DNA of 64,000 nt from Catenovulum agarivorans YM01 (GCF_000281085.1 NZ_AJWM01000048.1:92585-156584), one strand, 5' to 3'; shown: positions 25,130 through 34,393, numbered from the stretch's first letter. Numbers and translations are program-made. Notes: generated from the letters alone by a model not told the origin.

Positions 25130-26725
25130 TTATTGATGTGCTAAAGGTAAAGCCGAATCAGCTTGCCTTAACAGGTTTAAACTTTCTTTGGCAAAACCTG
25201 TACCTATCTCTTTGTGGTAGTTAAATACAGTATGAGCGCCAGCTTTAACTAACAATTCGCTTTCGTCTGTGTATTGAGATATCGCCGCTATTTGCCCTTG
25301 GTAGTTACATAGTTTCAGCTGCATAATGACGTTTTTCATGTCGGCTAAAGACGGCAGTGCAAGCATTACTAACTGAACTTGATGTAAGTTTATTTGTTCC
25401 CAAAATTCGATATCTTCAGCATCCGCTAAAGCAACTTTCCTGTTGGCTAGGTTATGTTTATCAATGCGGTCGGAATCAGCATCTATCCCCCAGACTTTCT
25501 CACCAATTAATTCCGACAAAGCATCGTAACTACCACTACCGACACGTCCCATACCTACTATCAGTACTTCGGCTGAGGTTGGTAAATTAGGGCAGGTATT
25601 GTTGACCGTTGCATCGGCTTCATATTTAAGAATGTGCTTTTTATAGCGGCTAAAATATAAATGGGCATTTTTGAATACTAGGCTGCTAACGATAAAAGAT
25701 AAGGTTACTGCGATAGCAATTGCAACTAACCAATCTGGCGCTAACCAGTTTTTCTCAACTGATATTTTCGCAACAATTAAACCAAATTCACTAAAGTTGG
25801 CTAGTGCCATAGCCGTCAAAAAGCTGGTACGTGCACGCAATTTTAGTTTCGCCAATATGTAGAAGAAAATAGCGAATTTAACTGGTATTAGCGCAACAAG
25901 TGTTATGGCTAACGCGAAGGTTTCCCATGTAGGCAGTGCGGTAAAACCGATAGAGATAAAAAAGCCAATTAAGAACAAATCTTTAAAGTTCATCAAAGAT
26001 TTATATAACTCGTTGGATTTAACGTGTGAGCTTAATAGCATGCCAGCTATAAGTGCGCCTAAATCACCTTTTAAATCAACCGCATAAAAGAGTTCATAAC
26101 CACCAAAGGCAAAGCAGAAACCAATTAAGGGCAATAACTCACCGTGACCAGCTTGGTCGAGTAATTTATTGAAGATTTTACGCGCTGGAATCAGTAGCAC
26201 CAGCAACAATGCCCAAATGCTTGGTAATGCGCCTAAGGCCGCAACTAAAAAGATCACGGCAGCAAAGTCTTGAATAACTAAAATACCAATTGAAACTTTA
26301 CCGTGGCGGGTTTTCAGCTCACCGGTTTCTTCGAGTATTTTTGCCACACAAACTGTACTTGAAAAGCTCAAGGCAAAACCTATTAATGCTGCGGTTTGCC
26401 ATGAAATATCAAATAAAGCTGTGGTGGTAATAACCCCAAAAAATAGACTGCCGAGTGCTACAATAACTGTGGTGATCACCATAGGGTGGATCGCACCACC
26501 GAGCACAACTTTATCAGTCAGTTCTTTAACTTTTACTTTTAAGCCTATGGTAAAGAGTAGCAGGGTGATACCGAGATCTGCGAGGGTTTCCACGTTTTGC
26601 AAAGGCGAAATGCCATAAGCGTGCATAGCAAAACCTGCAATTAGATAGCCTATCATAGGTGGCAAACCTATTTGTTTTAACGCAAATCCAAAAACAAAAA
26701 CGATGAGAATCCAATAAAAATCCAT
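25130..26725 (-). CDS. Monovalent cation:proton antiporter (CPA2, KefB-like) with TrkA-N domain
   Basis: This 531-aa inner-membrane exchanger has about 12 membrane segments in residues 1-375. The CPA2 exchange-core sequence runs GLPPMIGYLIAGFAMHAYGISPL, then LADLGITLLLFTIGLKVKVKEL. A cytoplasmic Rossmann domain (about 395-515) carries the nucleotide motif GMGRVGSGSYDAL and a conserved Asp in GIDADSDRID, as in Kef-type potassium efflux systems. There is no TrkA-C tail, and no separate KefF/KefG partner is adjacent, so glutathione gating as in KefB/KefC is not established. Likely K+ or Na+ exchange. Confidence 0.9.
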   Translation of the reverse strand: MDFYWILIVFVFGFALKQIGLPPMIGYLIAGFAMHAYGISPLQNVETLADLGITLLLFTIGLKVKVKELTDKVVLGGAIHPMVITTVIVALGSLFFGVITTTALFDISWQTAALIGFALSFSSTVCVAKILEETGELKTRHGKVSIGILVIQDFAAVIFLVAALGALPSIWALLLVLLIPARKIFNKLLDQAGHGELLPLIGFCFAFGGYELFYAVDLKGDLGALIAGMLLSSHVKSNELYKSLMNFKDLFLIGFFISIGFTALPTWETFALAITLVALIPVKFAIFFYILAKLKLRARTSFLTAMALANFSEFGLIVAKISVEKNWLAPDWLVAIAIAVTLSFIVSSLVFKNAHLYFSRYKKHILKYEADATVNNTCPNLPTSAEVLIVGMGRVGSGSYDALSELIGEKVWGIDADSDRIDKHNLANRKVALADAEDIEFWEQINLHQVQLVMLALPSLADMKNVIMQLKLCNYQGQIAAISQYTDESELLVKAGAHTVFNYHKEIGTGFAKESLNLLRQADSALPLAHQ

Positions 26726-26820
26726 GCAGAAAACCCTGTAACCAAGTTAACACCTATCATAAAGGAAAGCTTGAACTGTGTTAAGCATGACTTTTAGTGG
26801 TTTTTCAAATAGCTGGATAA

Positions 26821-26846
26821 AGCAGGCCACTTGGCAGCAACCTGCT
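26821..26846 (-). terminator. Weak hairpin after the symporter gene
   Basis: AGCAGG (26821-26826) and CCTGCT (26841-26846) can pair with a 14-nt loop, and a few T bases follow on the minus strand. It is 11 bases past the symporter stop at 26857. Confidence 0.4.
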
Positions 26847-26856
26847 AATAGAGGAG

Positions 26857-28638
26857 TTAAGGCGTACGAATATCTTCAACTAACTGAGCAATTTCAGCTG
26901 GTGGCTCTGCAGTTGTGCGTGCAACCACATTAGCTACAGTAAAGTTGATTAATGCGCCAATTGCACCAAAAGCTTCCGGTGAAATACCTAACCACCAATT
27001 ATCAGGGGTATTAGCAAATAATTCTGTACCTTGCACAAAGAAGAAACCTTTGTACGCGAAGATATATAATAATGTAGTCAACAAACCAGCTAACATACCT
27101 GCAATTGCACCATGGTTGTTAATGCGTTTGCTAAAGATTCCCATCATAAGCGCTGGAAAAATACTCGCGGCAGCTAAACCAAAGGCGAGGGCAACCACTT
27201 GAGCTGCAAAACCAGGTGGATTTATACCTAAATAACCAGCGATTAAAATTGCCCCTGCCATAGCCATGCGACCCGCGTTCAGTTCTGCTTTTTCTGAAAT
27301 ATCTGGTTTAAAGGTGCGTTTTAATAAATCATGCGAAATAGCTGAAGATATTGCCAATAATAAGCCAGCTGCAGTTGAAAGCGCTGCTGCAATACCGCCC
27401 GCTGCAACTAAGGCGATCACCCAATTTGGCAATTGCGCGATTTCTGGGTTAGCTAACACCATAATGTCGCGGTCAACTTTAGTTAACTCATTACCCTGCC
27501 AACCTTGTTCTGCTGCTTTGGCGGCAAAGTCTGGGTTTTTGTCATTGTAATATTGTATTTGGCCGTCGCCGTTTTTATCTTCAACTTGCAGTAAACCTGT
27601 ATTTTCCCAAGTGCTAAACCATTGCGGTTTGTCGGTTACTTCAAGTGAGTTAACTTTTGCGGGTAAAGCTTGTTCTGTACCAGCGACTTCAGTCACTTCA
27701 GGCTGGACGGTTTTTAACACATTAAACATCGCCATAGCACCAACAGCAGGTGCTGTGGTGTATAAAATTGCGATAAATACCAACGCCCAACCTGCAGAGC
27801 TACGTGCTTCTTTAACACCGGGTACGGTAAAGAAGCGAATTATTACATGTGGTAAACCGGCTGTACCTATCATCAATGACATGGTGAGTAGAAACAAATT
27901 CATGTCAGAGCCTTTTTGCTCGGTAAATGCCGCAAAACCGAGATCTTTGAGGGTGGCATCCAGTTTATCGAGGAGATAAATTCCATCCCCGCTGGCCATT
28001 TCAGAGCCTAAGCCTAATTGTGGCAGTGGATTGCCAGTTAATTGCAGTGATATAAACACAGCTGGTACTGTGTAGGCGAAAATCAAAATCACATACTGGG
28101 CGATTTGGGTATAGGTAATGCCTTTCATGCCACCTAATACAGCGTAGACAAATACAATCGCCATACCCACCATTACGCCAGCTTCAAATTCGATTTCTAA
28201 GAAGCGGCTAAATGCAACACCAACGCCTTTCATTTGGCCGATTACATAGGTAATAGACGCGACTAGTAAACAAATGACAGCCACTATGCGTGCGCCATTA
28301 GAGTAAAATCTATCGCCAATAAATTCAGGTACAGTGAATTTGCCAAACTTTCGTAAATAAGGGGCAAGTAACAGCGCCAGTAAAACGTAGCCTCCAGTCC
28401 AGCCCATTAGGTAAGCGGATGCATCATAACCAATAAAGGCGATTAGTCCGGCCATAGAAATAAACGAAGCGGCTGACATCCAATCGGCTGCAGTTGCCAT
28501 ACCATTGGCTACAGGGTGAATGCCTTTACCTGCGACATAAAATTCGCCAGTGCTGCCAGCGCGGGCTAGTATGGCAATACCCATGTAGATTAAAAAGGTG
28601 CCGCCAACAACAAGGTAGATCATACTTTGTAAGTCCAT
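26857..28638 (-). CDS. Sodium:solute symporter, VC_2705-type large subunit (SSS family)
   Basis: This 593-aa transporter has about 13 membrane segments and the SSS core: NGMATAADWMSAASFISMAG near residue 45 and the GLAAASIFPALMMGIFSKR signature later. It is related to the acetate permease ActP. A hydrophilic insertion (about 310-400) is characteristic of the VC_2705 subfamily (TIGR03648), as I recall it. The insertion contains a DKNGDGQIQYY loop that looks like a calcium-binding EF-hand. The adjacent 86-aa DUF4212 gene encodes the expected small subunit, 2 bases upstream. Substrate unknown; acetate or a similar small organic acid is the usual guess. Confidence 0.92.
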   Translation of the reverse strand: MDLQSMIYLVVGGTFLIYMGIAILARAGSTGEFYVAGKGIHPVANGMATAADWMSAASFISMAGLIAFIGYDASAYLMGWTGGYVLLALLLAPYLRKFGKFTVPEFIGDRFYSNGARIVAVICLLVASITYVIGQMKGVGVAFSRFLEIEFEAGVMVGMAIVFVYAVLGGMKGITYTQIAQYVILIFAYTVPAVFISLQLTGNPLPQLGLGSEMASGDGIYLLDKLDATLKDLGFAAFTEQKGSDMNLFLLTMSLMIGTAGLPHVIIRFFTVPGVKEARSSAGWALVFIAILYTTAPAVGAMAMFNVLKTVQPEVTEVAGTEQALPAKVNSLEVTDKPQWFSTWENTGLLQVEDKNGDGQIQYYNDKNPDFAAKAAEQGWQGNELTKVDRDIMVLANPEIAQLPNWVIALVAAGGIAAALSTAAGLLLAISSAISHDLLKRTFKPDISEKAELNAGRMAMAGAILIAGYLGINPPGFAAQVVALAFGLAAASIFPALMMGIFSKRINNHGAIAGMLAGLLTTLLYIFAYKGFFFVQGTELFANTPDNWWLGISPEAFGAIGALINFTVANVVARTTAEPPAEIAQLVEDIRTP

Positions 28639-28640
28639 TT

Positions 28641-28901
28641 TTATTCTCCTTGTTGGTATTTTTGGTCGAGTTTATTCATTTGTTTGGCGTAGAAAAATAT
28701 CAAGCCGACAAAGGTGTAAATGGAACCTTGTTGGGCAAACCAAAAGCCTAGCGGGTAACCACCTAAACGCCATTGGTTAAAAAAGTCAGCCGCAAGTATG
28801 CCAGCGCCAAAAGACACAACAAACCAGACGGTAAGACAAATTGCTAAAAGTTTGAGGTTGGCTCGCCAATACTGTTGAGCCGGCTTGAGTGAGTTAGCCA
28901 T
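28641..28901 (-). CDS. DUF4212 small subunit of the sodium:solute symporter
   Basis: This 86-aa protein has two membrane segments (about 18-40 and 50-72). It matches the sodium/substrate symporter small subunit family (TIGR03647/DUF4212): AQQYWRANLKLLAICLTVWFVVSFGAG, then NQWRLGGYPLGFWFAQQGSIYTFV, then a charged tail with KQMNKLDQKY. The ATG at 28901 is used, with AGGGA 6 bases upstream. A 17-residue upstream extension is possible in frame but lacks a ribosome site. It is coupled to the large subunit gene. Confidence 0.9.
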   Translation of the reverse strand: MANSLKPAQQYWRANLKLLAICLTVWFVVSFGAGILAADFFNQWRLGGYPLGFWFAQQGSIYTFVGLIFFYAKQMNKLDQKYQQGE

Positions 28902-29136
28902 GTTTTTCCCTAATTTTATAATGTTTATATTTTGTTTCCTAAAAGTTAGCATGTATTGATATTAGGTTAAATGGAAAAATGTCTACTGGTGGCATTTTAT
29001 GTTCGTTTTTGACAGGCCCTAGCTTTGTTGCCAATCAAGCAATAGATTGGAGTTAATTCACTTATTTATCTGTTAACCTAGCTTTGTTATCTTAAACAGT
29101 ATTTGTTAAACGCTTTTTATTGGGATAAAACGAATA

Positions 29137-30189
29137 ATGAAATATAGTCAATTAGGCTCAAGTGGTCTGTCAGTATCACGCGTTTGTTTAGGCACTATGA
29201 CTTGGGGCAATCAGAACACCCAAGAAGATGCAAATGAACAAATTGAATATGCATTAGCGCAAGGTATCAATTTTATTGATACAGCAGAGATGTATGCTGT
29301 ACCTCCCAGCCCAGAAACTTATGGCGCAACAGAAACAATCATTGGTAATTGGATTAACGCGAATAAATCTCGCAGGGATGAATTTGTGTTAGCCAGTAAA
29401 ATTGCCGGCAATGGCATTCCGTGGATACGTGATGGAGGGGATATTACTGGTGAAGCTGTCACTAAGGCAATTGATGCTTCATTGGGGCGTTTGCAAACAG
29501 ATTGTATCGATTTATATCAATTGCATTGGCCAAACCGCACATCCCCGCATTTTGGTAAGCACATGCCAAACTTTATCTCTTTTACTGATGTGGATGCAGA
29601 GCAGCACACAGCGCAAATGCGCGAAATTTTGCAGGCTGCCGAGCAAGCGGTAAAAGCAGGGAAAATTCGTTATTTAGGGTTATCCGACGATACACCTTGG
29701 GGCATTAATCAGTTTGTGCAATTGAGTAAAGAATTCAACTTGCCACGTATCACGTCAATTCAAAATGAGTTTAGTTTGTTACATACCAAAGACTGGCCGT
29801 ATTTAATTGAAAACTGTGTCCACCAAGATGTTGCTTATTTACCTTGGTCTCCGCTAGGTGGTGGTGTTTTAAGCGGTAAATATTTAAATGGTGCGAAACC
29901 TGAAGGTTCACGTTGGAGCCAGTCGCAACGCAATGGTTTGTTCCGCGATACTGAAAACACGCATAAAGCCGTTGCTGCATATAAACAAATTGCTGAACAA
30001 CATGGCATGACAGCAAGTCAGTTAGCGTTGGCTTGGTGTGATCAGGTGGATGGTGTTACTTCTACTATTATTGGCGCTACTTCGATGGCCCAGTTGAAAG
30101 AAGATATAGATGCTTTTGCTATTGAGTTATCAGAAGAAGTTTTACAGCAAGTGGCTGAAGTTCAGCAACAATACCCAGCACCTTTTTAG
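29137..30189 (+). CDS. tas: Aldo/keto reductase, Tas-like
   Basis: This NADPH-dependent oxidoreductase has a TIM-barrel aldo/keto fold. The catalytic tetrad residues are visible: Asp in FIDTAEMY, Tyr of the same segment, Lys in LASKIAG and His in YQLHWPN. The insertion PPSPETYGATETIIGNWI is typical of the Tas branch. The length of 350 aa agrees with E. coli Tas. The N-terminus MKYSQLGSSGLSVSRVCLGTMTWG is a classic start. It is followed by a cluster of structured repeats. Physiological substrate is not known. Confidence 0.92.
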   Translation: MKYSQLGSSGLSVSRVCLGTMTWGNQNTQEDANEQIEYALAQGINFIDTAEMYAVPPSPETYGATETIIGNWINANKSRRDEFVLASKIAGNGIPWIRDGGDITGEAVTKAIDASLGRLQTDCIDLYQLHWPNRTSPHFGKHMPNFISFTDVDAEQHTAQMREILQAAEQAVKAGKIRYLGLSDDTPWGINQFVQLSKEFNLPRITSIQNEFSLLHTKDWPYLIENCVHQDVAYLPWSPLGGGVLSGKYLNGAKPEGSRWSQSQRNGLFRDTENTHKAVAAYKQIAEQHGMTASQLALAWCDQVDGVTSTIIGATSMAQLKEDIDAFAIELSEEVLQQVAEVQQQYPAPF

Positions 30190-30229
30190 GTGTTTCGAAT
30201 CCGCTGTGCACTAGGTGGCATAGAAGCTC

Positions 30230-30339
30230 AAGTTGGTTGGGATATTTTTTGAAAAATCGCTGCAAGGCCATCCATGGCCCGCTCTCAAACGGTATCCCTA
30301 CCGATTGGAAGTTTTTCAAAAAACACTCCCAACCAACTT
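30230..30339 (-). repeat. Structured ~110-bp dispersed element, copy 3 (minus orientation)
   Basis: Arms at 30230-30256 and 30312-30339 are nearly perfect inverted repeats of about 27 bp (outer AAGTTGGTTGGGA, inner TTTTTTGAAAAA). Read on the minus strand, the interior has hairpin CGGTAGGGATACCG, then GAGAGCG, then hairpin GGCCATGGATGGCC, then TTGCAGCG. This is the same order as the plus-strand copies. It begins 41 bases past the aldo/keto reductase stop. Confidence 0.8.
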
Positions 30340-30453
30340 TCACACATCAATTCAGCTGCTAAAAAGAAGTTTCTGCAAGAAGTTAAATTGTTCGGTAAAA
30401 GTAGGCTTAAATACGATTGGTTGGAAGGCTGAAGCAGCGCTTGAAGTGGTAAT

Positions 30454-30563
30454 AAAGTGCTGGGGCAATAACTTAGAGCAAAATCTCTTTTTCAGGGATG
30501 AAAAAGCGAAGCTTACATGGACGTACTTGCAGCGTTTTTGCGAAAGTTATGGCCTAGCACTTT
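30454..30563 (+). repeat. Structured ~110-bp dispersed element, copy 4
   Basis: The arms start AAAGTGCT and end AGCACTTT, with ATAACTT/AAGTTAT and GCAAAA/TTTTGC continuing inward; about 25 of 29 positions pair. The interior has CTTTTTCAGGGATGAAAAAG (30487-30506), CGAAGCT, TACATGGACGTA (30514-30525) and TTGCAGCG. Core and arms closely match the 3320-3429 copy. It lies in the convergent gap between tas and tcdA, opposite in orientation to copy 3. Confidence 0.8.
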
Positions 30564-30603
30564 GTGGCATAGTTCATTGAGTCTAGCAGCAACTATTGCC
30601 GAA

Positions 30604-31407
30604 TTATTTATTACCACTAACTCTATTCAAAACCAAAGATGCAGCAAAAAAACCAAAGGTGCCAGTAACCACTGTGGCGGCACCAAAACCCGTCGCACAA
30701 TCTAACTTAGCCACTTCACCACTTTCAGGTTTGGCTAAACTAGTCTGCCCACAGGCGGTTGGATACTTTAACTGCTCAGTAGAATAAATTGCCTCTACGC
30801 CAAATTTACGTTTGGTATTTTTCGAAAAATTATACTCGCGGCGCAAAGTATTGCGCACCTTAGCCAGTAACGGGTCTTGAATGGTTTTGGCAAGGTCGGC
30901 CACTTTAATCTGTGTAGGATCTAACTGACCGCCTGCGCCACCAATAGTGACAATGCGAATTTTATTGCGTTTGCAATGGGCAATCATGGCCGCTTTAGAT
31001 AAAACACTATCGGTAGCGTCCACCACATAATCAAGGTCGCTAGTTAAATATTCAGCTAAGTTCTCTTTAACGACAAAATCTTCTACTGCGTTCACAACAC
31101 AATCTGGATTAATCAGTTTAACTCTTTGCTCCATAGCTAAACTTTTAGATTGACCGTACTGTCCGGTCACCGCATGAATTTGCCTATTGGTATTCGAAAC
31201 ACAAATATCATCTAAATCATACAAACTGAGTTTACCAATGCCACTGCGCGCGAGTGCTTCAACAATCCAACTACCAACACCACCTAAACCAACAACAGCC
31301 ACGTGTGCAGCATTAATTTTTTGTAGGCCTTCAACGCCATATAAACGCTGGGTACCACCAAAGCGGTTGTCGAAATTGTCTGTACGCACTGTAAAACCTT
31401 GAGTCAT
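30604..31407 (-). CDS. tcdA: tRNA threonylcarbamoyladenosine dehydratase TcdA (CsdL/YgdL)
   Basis: This E1-like enzyme uses ATP to cyclise t6A at position 37 of ANN-decoding tRNAs to ct6A. The nucleotide-binding loop GLGGVGSWIVEALARSGIG is at about residues 40-58. It is followed by the conserved LYDLDDICVSNTNRQIHA segment and IGGAGGQLDPTQIKVADLAKTIQDPL, nearly unchanged from E. coli. From the ATG at 31407 the length is 267 aa, matching E. coli (268). A TTG at 31434 is an unlikely earlier start. CsdA/CsdE partners are not nearby. Confidence 0.94.
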   Translation of the reverse strand: MTQGFTVRTDNFDNRFGGTQRLYGVEGLQKINAAHVAVVGLGGVGSWIVEALARSGIGKLSLYDLDDICVSNTNRQIHAVTGQYGQSKSLAMEQRVKLINPDCVVNAVEDFVVKENLAEYLTSDLDYVVDATDSVLSKAAMIAHCKRNKIRIVTIGGAGGQLDPTQIKVADLAKTIQDPLLAKVRNTLRREYNFSKNTKRKFGVEAIYSTEQLKYPTACGQTSLAKPESGEVAKLDCATGFGAATVVTGTFGFFAASLVLNRVSGNK

Positions 31408-31456
31408 TTGCGATAAAGGCGCGATTATAGCCAAAGATTGGCAAAAAGTGCAGCGC

Positions 31457-31480
31457 TCAGCACTCGATATTGAGTGCTGA
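31457..31480 (-). terminator. Hairpin between the HExxH gene and tcdA
   Basis: TCAGCACTC (31457-31465) pairs perfectly with GAGTGCTGA (31472-31480). It lies 16 bases past the stop of the HExxH protein gene on the minus strand. No T run follows directly (TTTTT only after about 12 bases), so termination is possible but uncertain. Confidence 0.5.
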
Positions 31481-31495
31481 ACCTAAACAGTCGTT

Positions 31496-34234
31496 TTATA
31501 GAGGTAGGTTAAAACCAAATTGGAACTTGTTTTGCTCAGTAATTAAATCATCGTCGCTATATATATACTGCAGGCCAAGGGTTACATTGAGTTTGTTGAG
31601 CGTTAGCACGTCAAAATCTAAACCCAAAACCATTTGGTTGATTTTTACATCAACTAAATTGTTTGCTTGCTCAATATCATAGTGCCTAAACGCTAATGCC
31701 AGTTTCTCTCGGCGCAATGAGAAGGGCGACTTTAACGAATACCATGACAAGTTGAATACTTTAGATGCAGAAATTTCGGCGAAAGAAACCGATTTTGCAA
31801 ATACATCACCTTTAAGTGAAGGCAAAACAAATTTACTTGGATCTGGATTGGTAAATTCGTAGGTGTCTTGCAGCTCAACACCTAAACGATTGAGTGGATC
31901 TACGTTTTGTAAGTTGGTTTGTGAATGTTTTATCTTTCCTTGTAGATAAAATTCATTGGCAAGGTCAGTTGCAAGCAACATTTGTCCGCCGGTTATCTTG
32001 CTTTCTCTATCTTCAGTTGCGTAGGCGCTCGCGGCAAAAGCCTCGTTATACAACCAGCTATTTGCATAATGTTCAGTGCGGCTGATATTTAATGCGACAG
32101 ACAGCGGTTCACGTTCGTCCAACTTATAATCTTGATAATAGTTGGTGTCTAATTCGGCGCGCCAGAAACCTGATTGCAAAAACGGAATTTTAATTTGTGC
32201 AGCAAAACCAGAGTCGCGTGTTTGCGTTGTTGCATCATTATCAAAACCATTGTTGGCGACATAATAGGCTTGTAAGCCAGTCAACAAAAAGGTTTGGTTA
32301 TTACTGATGCTGATGCCAACCAGATCTGAGTAATCACTGTCGCGCATTGCCCACAAACCAATTTGTGTTCTATCTAGCGGGTCGGCTATTAATGCACTAA
32401 CGCTATACAAGGTCTTGATTTCTTCTTCGCCTTTGTCGTTTTCTTCGGTGACACTGCCAAGCGCGATATGGCCACCACTAAACCTGAGGTTATTGAATAA
32501 ACCATAGGTTTTTTCATCGGTGATTTTTTTATCGGGTAACTCAGTAACGGCCACTTGCGGTTGCTGTTCAGTTGTTGCTTGTTTGTCCCAAACTAGCTTA
32601 ACCACAAAAGGTGTTTGTTGGCTGATTTTGGGTGTTTCAAGTGAATAATAATATTCGTCTTTAGATATGGCCGAAACTAACACTTGGTCATTAACTAATT
32701 TAGCATCCACCACGTTATCTGCGGCTAATACACGTTCAATAGACCCTTGGTTGGTTCGGTATAAGCTACTGCCGTGTTCACTATTGGCAATAAAATAAAC
32801 ATGGCCTTGTTTATCTACATCAACCACTATGCCGTAGTGTCCGGTAAAGCTAACCAATGCTTGGTTATTTTTAAATAAGGTACGCTCGCGGCCACTTTGG
32901 ACAAAATAGTATAGGTTATCTTGATGAACGAGCACTGAAGAATTTACTTGCGCAAATAACTTATCGCCGACATATAACTGCGGTTGTTCAAATGATTTAC
33001 TGCTTTCAAAATAAACCGCACGGCCATCAGTTAAATATCCTTGGATAATTTTGCCTTCGCTGCCTGGTTTTATATGTGCACTTTCATCAAATAAACCTTG
33101 TTGGCTGCGCCACACTGAGGTTTTTCGGCCTGAAACAGTATAAAAATCATCGCCTATCGCAAATACTTTGCCTAAGGCTAGCCTGGTTTTATCTGACTTT
33201 AGACTCGAATTTTGTATATTAAATTGCTGCAGAATTGGCGCACTCACCGCATCTGGATTGGTTAAAAATATAATCTGCTCAGCTTGTCTATTCATAGGCG
33301 CAAATTGTTTTGAGCTGGTTATGATTTTGCCATTGGCTAATTGCATGTCTTGTGCGTCTTGTTGCAATTTTTGTTGCCAAGCAAACAAACTGTCGTTGAA
33401 ATTTACCCCTAAAGTATTACGCATTGGACGGTTAACCATAAACGGCCAATACCAGTGGCGCGAGCGCATTTTAAAATATTTGTTAACTTTGTCTAAGCCA
33501 TACTGCTCAGCTAAATAATGCTGATATTGCGAGCCAAAAATATAAAACCCTTCAGCATAAGGGAAGTTAAGTGTGTTGTTGTACATGCGTTCAGGGGTTA
33601 AATAACCTGCTTTGGCGTGTACGTTAGTCATGGCGCGATATAAACCACTATATAAGCGGCCACCATTGCCGTGCCAAGACTCGTTTAAGATGGCGTTGCC
33701 TTCTAAAATAAAACTAGATTCAAAAATATTTGGATTAATGCTCGGAATTATCGGCGTCATTAAACTGCCATTGCCTAACACTTTGTATAAGGTTTTCGAA
33801 ACAAAGTTATTTTTTGCTGTAGTTTGATAATTGTGGGCCGTTTCGTGCAACAACAAAGTATCTAACCAAGAGGTTGCGGCAAAATAATCGACCATTTGCG
33901 CACCACCCATGTAATTTATTTGCCTGGTCACTGGGAATGGCGTGGCAAAACCATTGGCAATTTGATTATGTGACGACATCAAACCTACATACAAAGTATC
34001 ATCTAATTTAAAACCAAAAGTTTTTTCATACTGGTGCTGTAAATATTCTTCAACTGCGGCAGCGTGCTCTGCATGTTCTTTATGCTCTTTAGGGAAGATA
34101 AGTCGGGTATTGGCCACATCTTTGGTGTAATAGGTTTCATCGTGCGCAACCGATGTCGAATTTTGTCCAACCAGTCCTTGTGCTTGCGTTTGTGCCGAGA
34201 TTGCTAACGCGAGCAATGCAAAATATTTGTACAT
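31496..34234 (-). CDS. HExxH metallopeptidase-like domain fused to predicted outer-membrane barrel, 912 aa
   Basis: No named family recognised. A Sec signal peptide (about 1-20, ending TQAQG) is followed by a region with a gluzincin-type zinc motif, LLLHETAHNYQ, at about residues 127-137 (His130, Glu131, His134). A downstream LEGNAILNES segment could supply the third ligand. Middle residues (about 330-560) look like WD/beta-propeller-type strands with repeated short 'Y/F-V-x-G/N' turns. The C-terminal 300 residues alternate in the way of a transmembrane beta-barrel and end in a hydrophobic/Phe stretch (QFGFNLPL). The ATG at 34234 has AAGGA upstream. Protease activity is inferred from the motif only. 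Confidence 0.8.
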   Translation of the reverse strand: MYKYFALLALAISAQTQAQGLVGQNSTSVAHDETYYTKDVANTRLIFPKEHKEHAEHAAAVEEYLQHQYEKTFGFKLDDTLYVGLMSSHNQIANGFATPFPVTRQINYMGGAQMVDYFAATSWLDTLLLHETAHNYQTTAKNNFVSKTLYKVLGNGSLMTPIIPSINPNIFESSFILEGNAILNESWHGNGGRLYSGLYRAMTNVHAKAGYLTPERMYNNTLNFPYAEGFYIFGSQYQHYLAEQYGLDKVNKYFKMRSRHWYWPFMVNRPMRNTLGVNFNDSLFAWQQKLQQDAQDMQLANGKIITSSKQFAPMNRQAEQIIFLTNPDAVSAPILQQFNIQNSSLKSDKTRLALGKVFAIGDDFYTVSGRKTSVWRSQQGLFDESAHIKPGSEGKIIQGYLTDGRAVYFESSKSFEQPQLYVGDKLFAQVNSSVLVHQDNLYYFVQSGRERTLFKNNQALVSFTGHYGIVVDVDKQGHVYFIANSEHGSSLYRTNQGSIERVLAADNVVDAKLVNDQVLVSAISKDEYYYSLETPKISQQTPFVVKLVWDKQATTEQQPQVAVTELPDKKITDEKTYGLFNNLRFSGGHIALGSVTEENDKGEEEIKTLYSVSALIADPLDRTQIGLWAMRDSDYSDLVGISISNNQTFLLTGLQAYYVANNGFDNDATTQTRDSGFAAQIKIPFLQSGFWRAELDTNYYQDYKLDEREPLSVALNISRTEHYANSWLYNEAFAASAYATEDRESKITGGQMLLATDLANEFYLQGKIKHSQTNLQNVDPLNRLGVELQDTYEFTNPDPSKFVLPSLKGDVFAKSVSFAEISASKVFNLSWYSLKSPFSLRREKLALAFRHYDIEQANNLVDVKINQMVLGLDFDVLTLNKLNVTLGLQYIYSDDDLITEQNKFQFGFNLPL

Positions 34235-34343
34235 GTTATTCCTTGAACTTATTCTATTGAGTTTTAGGCAATTTTTAATTTCTGAATCATAGCAGAACAA
34301 GATGAAGAAAATAATCGAATTAAATATTAAGGCTGGATGAAGG

Positions 34344-34374
34344 TTTACCCTACAGGACAGCAGGGCAAACCTTG
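34344..34374. repeat. Inverted repeat between the HExxH gene and atzF
   Basis: AAGGTTTACCCT and AGGGCAAACCTT pair with a single mismatch in the stem. It is 20 bases past the atzF stop on the minus strand and lacks a T run, so it is either a weak terminator or a processing site. Confidence 0.45.
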
Positions 34375-34393
34375 AGAATGATTAACCTAAGGA

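Noticed and set aside
30233..30580. 115-codon open frame between tas and tcdA
   Set aside because: It spans both structured elements, including their inverted arms, and has no ribosome site or protein-like pattern.
30604..31434. Longer TcdA form starting at the TTG at 31434
   Set aside because: The ATG at 31407 gives the length and N-terminal pattern of known TcdA; the extra nine residues do not match the family.
34344..34374. Strong terminator after atzF
   Set aside because: The stem is good but no T run follows on the minus strand, so it is listed only as an inverted repeat.
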